In this document: positions 57,152 through 64,000 of the stretch, in pieces
How the letters are laid out: the number at the start of each line of letters is the position of its first letter
Position numbering within the stretch: position 1 is the stretch's first letter
Origin: Ochotona curzoniae
Taxonomy: Eukaryota > Chordata > Mammalia > Lagomorpha > Ochotonidae
Length of the DNA: 64,000 nucleotides
Assembly: GCF_017591425.1 (NCBI RefSeq)
Contig: NW_024467120.1
Coordinates: forward strand, 5,270,001 to 5,334,000
Direction of reading: 5' to 3'
Translations under genes and position numbers: made by a program
The notes under the pieces: generated by a model
What the model saw: only the letters and a program-made list of their open reading frames with translations
What the model was told of the DNA's origin: nothing
Database searches by the model: none

Positions 57152-58659
57152 AGTGTCTGACACTTCGTTGTGCTGCCCAGTTCTACATACTTGGAATTTT
57201 GTCTTTTGTGAGCAAACCAGATCCCCAATTTAAACTGTAATCCTCCTGTGGGTAATGACTCTTGCTGTCACTTGCAACTTGAGTTTTTGAAAGAAACTGG
57301 GGTAAGTGCAGTGCCTCTCCTCGTTGGAGATTTTCTTATTCTTGGTATGATATTCCACACTGCACTTGATCATTATCCGGAGAAATCACCGACCACACAG
57401 ATCTTTGATTGTTCTAAAAAGAAATGCTGCCAGATGGCAAGGTCATTAGTTCTGTAAATTGAGAGTTGGATTAAATGTTCTCGAAGGCTAGTTATTTTCT
57501 TCTAGAAGTCTCTTAGAAGAATCTGTAGAATTTTTTTTCCCTTGTTGGTATGATTTTAAAAAGAAAAGGTTTACATTACAGTGTTAATGTAAGGTCATTT
57601 CTATTTGATTAGTATTCAAGGCGGGACTCCCCAGAGCTGAGTGCCACAAGTTGGTTAACAACTGGAATTTGCATTGCGGTAAAACCCAAGACTCACTTTG
57701 CTGTGCTGTTTTCCATGTGTCTGTATTGACTGTCAGGTGTTTCTAAAATGACAACTGAGAATGAAGGTTTACAACCTACAGTTCAGATTGAAATTCCTAA
57801 CGATTCAGTTTTGAAGGAATCAGAAGATCATTTTAAAACATTTGGGGTTTGAGTTTCTTAATTTTCATAATCATGTCCTAGAATGTCATCATTATTTCAT
57901 TTTCAAAGTGTGCTTATTGTTTGCTAAACTTAAATTTGCATTCCCAAAGAAATACTGAATGCTCCATTTTCTAAGGCACTCATTTTAATCAATGCCCTTG
58001 CCAGCAGACTCATTGCAATGTAAATTACCAATCTAGTATATTTGGAGAATGATAATTTCTTATATAATTCAATTATTTTCACGTATTGGTCGGTAGATTT
58101 GAGTTTTCTTGAGAACTCAAAGGTAATCTTCAACTGTACGTTGTAAGAAATTTTTTTCAAATAATTTAATAGCAATTATGTGTTGTTTGTATGTTTTTAC
58201 ATAAAGAAGAATGAGAAGAATCCTGTGAGATGAGTGGAGCAGATATTAGATCTGTTTCATGGAAAAAGCCAAGGAATGGTTTAGTTTTTATACTATTGAA
58301 GAGTGTTAGCCAGAGAGTTCACACCTGCTTGGAAGCACACACATGGTCTTTAATCACACAAGCAAGCGTTCCGAGTCTGCTTTCACTCCTGAATCTCAAA
58401 AAAATGTGAGCCCCTGTCACTTATCTTCCTCCATCAAGGCACGTGTAGGAAAGCAGTTTATTACTTCAGATGAGCATTTAGAGTCTGTGCTTATCAGAGT
58501 AAAAGCATCCCCAGAGAAGATAGGCACCCCTGAGGTTAAGCCCTTCTCTCTGGGATTCAGCCAGGGAAGCACACGAGAATGGTGGGTGTTCCTTAGAGCA
58601 GGGCCGTGTGCTCCGAGCCCACTTGGCTGTATTGAAACCCCATTTAAAACTGTTGTTTT

Positions 58660-59100
58660 AGTAGTTCAGAAAGTTTATGGGAAATAGAATTCACATGTTT
58701 ATTTCTGTGAAAGAAAGACTTTGGAATGAATACATAGTTTTTCAGAATATGCATTCCCATGACTTTGGGATGGAGAACTACCCTCTTCTGATTGGCTCGT
58801 CAAAATGCGCACAGTAGCCCGGATGGGGCAGGGCTGCAATCCAGGACTCATAGTTGGAATGCAGGAATGTTATCACTGCCTTCTGCTCGAGTCTACATTG
58901 GTAGAAAGCTGGAATCAGCAGCCAGAGTCCAGGACCATACCCAGGTGTTGTGAAACGGGCTTGCAGCATAGTAACCTCTAGTGTAAATAACCATTCCTCC
59001 ACGAGCTTTTTAGTGGACTTCGTTTTTTTTTTTTTTGCATCGGTATAAATTTATCTTTGAATTCCATCTTCTGTGAACTGTTGGAGGTACCTTTATGCAA
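58660..59100. mobile_element. Mariner-like MITE split by a degraded CSINE
   Basis: Left half cagaaagtttatgggaaata ... gaatacatagtttttc (58665-58743) and right half ttttttgcatcggtataaat ... ccatcttctgtgaactgttg (59027-59083) with SINE-like DNA between. Confidence 0.45.
58775..58990 (-). mobile_element. CSINE-like, antisense, degraded, splitting a MITE
   Basis: Weak antisense SINE features (ctgattggctcgtcaaaatg, agaaagctggaatcagcagc). MITE halves lie on either side. Confidence 0.5.
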
Positions 59101-60760
59101 TGTTTACTCCAATGCCAAAATTCTTGCTTCTCTGTTACAAAGAGCAGTCTCACAGGCGCCTTTTGTTGCTTCCTAGCCGGGCTGCTCTTGATTGTTAACT
59201 CACTCCCAAGCCCTTAACTAATGACATTGCCAACTTCTCTTTGAATATGTATTTGTGACTTTCATTAAATGAATCGACTGATTATCGGTTTCAAAAGCCA
59301 GAAATGAGGCCCTCGATAATGAATCCACCGGATTTCTAAGCTGTATAAAGGATCTGTGCTTTGAATTCATTCCATTTTACACCTTTAGGATGGTCAATGC
59401 TATCGGTGTCATAGTTCTGTTTTGATTTTTAATATGTTAAAGCCAGAATTCAGGCTTTTAATGAGAACAAAATCAGTCGTTCCTAATGTTGGTTGTTTTT
59501 CTAGTGGTTTCTTACTGGCTTGGCATAATGAAGGGGGATAAAGTTGTATTCTGAGGGAGTAGATGAGTAGTTAGCATAAACAACATCAGACGTGTTCAGA
59601 TAAAATGAACATGAAGGCTTGCTGGAGGTGAATTGTGCGATTTCTGATTATTGAACAGCCTGCATTTAGGTTTTGAAGCCAAGCCAATGCACTTAAGTAA
59701 AAGCAAACAAGCCCGGTACCTCTGCATGCTGCGCCCTGATTCCAGACTGGTTCAGGGATTCTGGCACCACAAAGGCACATGAAGGGGGCGTGCTGGGACA
59801 GGCTGGCAGACCCGATGTCACGGAAGGCACAGAACCAGTGTACGCTGTCCCGTCTTCCCTGACCTCTGCCAGGCAGTGTGGTGTAGGGTTGGGGACAGAC
59901 ACACACTATACAATAAGATGGCTTCAGGTCCAAGCTTGGTTTAGGACCAGCCAAGAATAGCTCAGTGTCGGCGTCATTCCTGGAGGCTCTGGAGGGGTGG
60001 ATGAAATCCCAAATGCCACGATGCTTCTAAGAATTGTGTGTTAGGGGAGGTTGGAGGAGTTGGGGTCACTGTACCAGTGTGCTTGCGACTGGGAGAGTAA
60101 GGCGTGAGTTTTCAGTCCGACAGGATTCTGAAAGGAGAAGGGGTGGAGAGACGTTCAGAAATACACTCCAAGCTTGTGCATGTTGAGGGAGATAGGACCT
60201 ACCCCCCTCTATAAATGTGTTGTCTTTGCATTTTTAAAGTAAAAATTCCTCTCACATTATTCCCCCAGTGAAGGTAATACAGACCCTGCTAGATGCTTCT
60301 GCTGAGGATTTAAGCTAGAAATACTCTTCTGAAAAGAGAGACTGGCAAGAGTCGTGAGAGCTCCCTAGTCCCCTATGATCTTAGACAAGTTACAATAGCT
60401 GCTAGCCTTGGCATTCTTATCTAGAAATTTAGAAAGCGGTTGTTTCCTAGGTCTAGTCCAAATCTAACATATCTAAGCTGGAAAAAATCTCTGGCTCCCA
60501 CTTCACACCCCATGGACATAAGAGTAGTTAGCAGAAGGAAAATTCTCCTTACTACACAAGGAATTGGCAATACTCAAAAAGAAAAAAAAAAACCAACCCA
60601 ATGATGGATAATTCCATAAGCTCGTAAAATATATTGCCAATTCACTTAAAATGTGCAGATTCAAAGAACAACAGTGGAACGGTATAGTTTAGCTATTGTT
60701 CGCTGAAAAGACCTAAGATGAGAGTTGCATGTTTCTTTTTGTGTTAGAAGATAGTAAAAT

Positions 60761-60880
60761 GGGACCAGCAGAGTGACGTAGTAGGCTAAGTCTCCTGCTG
60801 TGGTGCCAGCATCCCATGTGGACACTGTTTCAAGTCCCACCTGCTCCCCTTCCACTCCATCTTCTTGTGCTATGTACTTA
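60761..60880 (+). mobile_element. CSINE, sense, 3'-truncated
   Basis: Head gggaccagcagagtgacgta, tggtgccagcatcccatgtg; ends in unrelated sequence. Confidence 0.7.
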
Positions 60881-60960
60881 GGCAGGCAGCTAGTTTAGGG
60901 TCACGATTTTGGAAGCCACGCTTCCCCCATCTGTAAGTCCAATGACAGTTACCTATCATC

Positions 60961-60987
60961 GTGTGTGTGTGTGTGTGGGGGGGGGTG
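60961..60987 (+). repeat. (GT)n followed by a G-run
   Basis: gtgtgtgtgtgtgtgtg then nine or more G. Confidence 0.85.
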
Positions 60988-61242
60988 TTGCATAAGCACT
61001 CCCCTTTCAAGCCCCTTAAAAGCCCAGCTGAGGAGGGCCTTGCCCTCTGTTGTACTGCCTACTGACAGACTCACCCAGACTGGGAGGACAAAAGGTAGCA
61101 AGCTCTCCCCTCCCCTTTCCCTTTCTCGCCCTTCGAATACACCTTACTACTTTTTTAAGCCATATCAGTACCTGTGCCTAAAATTCTAAGTACAAGGCAA
61201 GAACCTAGACAATAAATGTTAGGTCTAAACCTAGACCATAAC

Positions 61243-61435
61243 ACCTGCTTATGGCCTGGGAAAGCAGTGGAGGTTGACCTAAGCCCTCAGATCTTTGAAC
61301 CCATGTGGGAGACCTGGAAGAAACTCCTGGCTCCTGGTCCAACTCTGGCTGTTGCAGCCACTGGGAGAGTGAACCAGGAGGTAGACAAGCTCTCTCTATA
61401 ACTCTGCCGTTCCAATAATAAAAATAATAACAACA
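61243..61435 (+). mobile_element. CSINE, sense, 5'-truncated
   Basis: Starts at cctgcttatggcctgggaaa and runs to ccaataataaaaataataac. Confidence 0.8.
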
Positions 61436-61717
61436 GACAAAGCTTTATAAAAAGAAGGAGGAGAAGAAACAGAAGAAAAGAAGATGGTAAAAATTTCAGG
61501 ACATCGTTATGATTTGAGCACATTAAGGTTTACTCTGAGTGGGTCAGCCTAAGTTGTTTCTTGTTTGACTTTTCTGTACGTTTCTAGTATGCATTCCATA
61601 GCCTGTGAATTGGATTAAATTTAAAGTCCCGTTGTATATAGGATAGTGTGTATATGTGTATATACACAGACTCCATTTCCTGTTCCTGACATAGGGTAAT
61701 GCATACACATAAATATG

Positions 61718-61718
<1 letters not shown>

Positions 61719-61757
<39 letters not shown>
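61719..61757 (+). repeat. (GT)n microsatellite
   Basis: About 18 GT units. Confidence 0.95.
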
Positions 61758-61759
<2 letters not shown>

Positions 61760-61969
61760 CTGTATGTGTGAATCAGTAGAATATAGGTAGTGGATGGATG
61801 GATGACCCATAATCTACTTAGGTACAAGTAATTTTGTAATTAGAGCCTTAAGTAGTGTATTTTATTCCAAAAGCTGAACACAAAACCACACCTGAATTTC
61901 AAAAACAGTGAATTAAACAAAAATGCAAAAAAAAAAAAAAGATAAGAAAAAGAAAAAGCATTTTGAGCG

Positions 61970-62165
61970 TGTTTGGCCCAGCACCTTCAGACAGCCAGAG
62001 TTTCAGCCTGACTCCACGTCTGGTTTCCGGTTTCTGCTAATGTGTGTCTTCAGCACACAGTAGATTGAGGGTTCCTCCCAACCATATGTAAGACCTGGAT
62101 TTTAGCTCCTAGATTCTGCCTAACCCTGACTTTACCGGGCAACCCAACAGGTGGAAGATACCTGG
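61970..62165 (+). mobile_element. CSINE-like, sense, degraded
   Basis: Head-like tttggcccagcaccttcag, then agacctggattttagctcct and aacaggtggaagatacctgg. Confidence 0.5.
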
Positions 62166-62399
62166 TTTATTTGGTCTCGGTGTCTTATTGATTTAATTTA
62201 AACATTTTAAGCTAAAAATACTTTTTCATGAATTATTTGAAATCCATAATAAGCTATTCTTCAGTAAACTTCCTTCGGGACTCTGGAGGGGAGCTTTCTC
62301 TGGTCCTAACTCAGTTCCAACTTTGGCTCCCCACCCTCTCTTGCAATGACCATCAGGGTCGCCCTGGAACTCCCCCGCAAAAGAAAAAAAATTAGATTG

Positions 62400-63150
62400 G
62401 ATAAACAGAGACCAATAAGGAAAGCTTAAAACAGACAGGAGACAGTCGGTTTTGGCTCCCATATACCGAACTAGGTAGAACGCAAAGATTAGTTACTCCT
62501 CACTTAAGTATTGAAGATTTCTCTGCACACCCCTCCTAAAACTATTCTGCTCCTCAATTGTTAACATATGGCTTGTTTCGCGTAGTTCAATAGAAATCAC
62601 GCTTGAATACTTTAAGCTGCTAAATATATAAATGAAAATAGGCATGAGACAGCTGAATAGTACCCTATAATCATGTTAAGGTGTATAGCAACCAGTTGTG
62701 TGTAAACTGTAATTGAGATGTCAATGAAGTAGTCACAGGATGTGGTTAAGAATTTGCATTTTCCAACATATTGGTCACTCAATACCATGTGAATTAACTT
62801 CATGATGTTGTAAATTGTTGTTGAAATTGTGAGGTGGCATCTCATTGGAGGGAGTGATATTCTGCCAGTTCTACTTTCAGACCAGGGATGGTTTCCCAAT
62901 GAAATTGTTGAATTTGTCTGGACAATAAGATGCTAGACTCTTTGCATGGTCCATGCCCGTAATGAAGGAATCATGACTGGTTATGAACTGCACTACTGTA
63001 ACAATGTGGAGGAATTCAATATGGGGGGAGGACTTGGGGAGGGGTTGGGGGAAATCCCAGAGCCTGTGAAACTGTCATACAACAAAAGAAATGTAGCTAT
63101 AAAAAAAAAACAAAAAACAATGAAAAGAGAAAACAAAGGATAGTAAAAAA
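62400..63150 (+). mobile_element. LINE-1 3' end, sense (lagomorph type)
   Basis: Ends with a G-rich tract (ggggggaggacttggggagg), cccagagcctgtgaaactgt and an A-rich tail at 63100-63140. The upstream stretch, including ttaacttcatgatgttgtaa, fits an L1 3' UTR. 5' limit uncertain. Confidence 0.6.
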
Positions 63151-63167
63151 AACCAAGCTGTTCTTAA

Positions 63168-63488
63168 TATCTTTTCTTAAAGATTTATTTTATTTTTATT
63201 GCAAAGTCAGATATAGAGAGAGGAAGATCTTCCATCCGATGCTTCACTCCCCAAGCAGCCGCAACAGCTGGAGCTGAGCCAATCCAAAGCCAGCACCGAG
63301 GAGCTTCCTTCAGGTCTCCCACGTGGGCACAGGTTCCCAAGGCTTTGGGCCATCCTCGACTGCTTTCCCAGGCCACAAGCAGGGAGCTGGATGGGAAGTA
63401 GGGCCACTGGAATTAGAACCGGTGACCATGTGGGATCCCGGTGAGTGCAAGGTAAGGACTTTAACCACTATGCTATCACGCTGGGCCC
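63168..63488 (-). mobile_element. CSINE, antisense, young, inserted behind an L1 tail
   Basis: Tail cttaaagatttattttattt, body, head ending cacgctgggccc. Target duplication aagctgttcttaa at 63155-63167 and 63490-63502 has no mismatch. Confidence 0.93.
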
Positions 63489-63980
63489 TAAGCTGTTCTT
63501 AACTTGTTACTCCCATTGTGACTAAATGTTCCCACCTAGGCTTGTAACATTTAAGCACCTTGAAGGGTGGTAACGCTAAATCCTAGGCTTTCCATCTCAT
63601 CTCACGAATGTTCCATGACCATGGAAGTGAAGACTTCAAAACAAGCTTCAGATGTAATTTCTGTTAACTGTTCTAATGAAAACAAAACCTCAAGACCTCA
63701 TTTCTTACACACAATCTACTGCATATTCTGACACATTTTCGCATAAGTATCTTTAGGTGCAAAGATTTGAATTTGCTGCTTGAGGTAACAGATGATGACT
63801 TGGAAGCATGGTCTCAAACAACCACTGCAGGCTAGATATGACTTGATGTTTCTTTTTTAATTTTGCTTTTTTAAAAACAAATAAACAATTCATTTTAAAA
63901 ATGTAGTTTCCATATTATATTGATTTAACTTGAAAGAGGACATCTTTTAAGTGGCCCAAATTAACTTCTTTCTCTCTCCT

Positions 63981-64000
63981 TTTTAAAGATTTATTCATTT
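63981..64000 (-). mobile_element. CSINE tail, antisense, cut by window end
   Basis: The last bases (ttttaaagatttattcattt) are the antisense tail of another CSINE. Confidence 0.65.

Larger units (their letters stand above)
53743..57171 (+). other. RNF144B: RNF144B 3' untranslated region (probable extent)
   Basis: Follows the TAA at 53740-53742 with no further coding signal. Possible poly(A) signals: AATAAA at 54093-54098, AATAAA at 54915-54920 in an A-rich run, ATTAAA at 55796-55801, and AATAAA at 57146-57151 followed by a GU-rich stretch (gtgtctgac, cgttgtgctg). The last is the likely distal end. No CSINE or L1 copy is seen here, unlike the introns, which fits transcribed and constrained DNA. 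The exact end and the use of shorter forms are inferred. Confidence 0.7.
57172..64000. other. Downstream non-coding DNA
   Basis: No convincing exon. Contains a split MITE, partial CSINEs, GT microsatellites and an L1 3' end carrying a CSINE. Nothing recognised in 57172-58659, 59101-60760 and 63503-63984. Human synteny memory puts a gene-poor region beyond RNF144B, which fits. Confidence 0.6.

Noticed and set aside
1..64000. CRISPR array, operon, phage or bacterial mobile system
   Set aside because: The window is clearly mammalian: spliced exons, SINEs, LINEs and microsatellites. No spaced short direct repeats of CRISPR type were seen.

Overview
The window is mammalian nuclear DNA with one protein-coding gene on the plus strand: the 3' two thirds of RNF144B (IBRDC2, p53RFP), an RBR-type E3 ubiquitin ligase with a C-terminal membrane anchor. 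Six coding exons with GT-AG borders and compatible phases (19231-19335, 32587-32647, 45495-45699, 47932-48076, 52456-52545, 53602-53742) encode 248 residues. They match residues 56-303 of the human-type 303-residue protein as I remember it. The first 55 residues (start codon and first RING1 cysteines) were not found and probably lie before position 1, so 1-19230 is read as intron. A long 3' UTR seems to run to an AATAAA at 57146. After that I see only non-coding DNA.

The organism looks like a lagomorph, most likely a pika (Ochotona). The window is full of tRNA-derived CSINE copies, about 55 full or partial. The youngest have the GGGCCCGGCG head, 'gatccca.atgggcgccggtt' body and an 'aataaataaatctt' tail. 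The pika assignment is an inference from the subfamily variant; the lagomorph assignment is firmer.

Layout: 1-19230 is upstream intron with CSINEs, L1 fragments (9.4-10.2, 11.8-12.5, 17.4-18.6 kb) and microsatellites. 19.2-32.6 kb holds the RING1 exon and a 13 kb intron with a 0.6 kb inverted duplication (arms near 26 and 30 kb) and a probable retroviral LTR with a decayed primer-binding site. 32.6-45.5 kb is another large intron. 45.5-53.7 kb holds four exons for the IBR, RING2 and membrane anchor. 53.7-57.2 kb is 3' UTR. 57.2-64 kb is repeat-bearing downstream DNA ending in an L1 3' end with a CSINE inside it.

I did not find a novel gene system. The most useful second looks are the near-identical inverted duplication with mariner-like elements at its edges, the LTR/PBS candidate, an unidentified antisense sequence at 46.2-46.9 kb, mariner-like MITEs split by later CSINEs, and a CSINE-free block from 52.35 to 58.77 kb that covers the last exons and 3' UTR.
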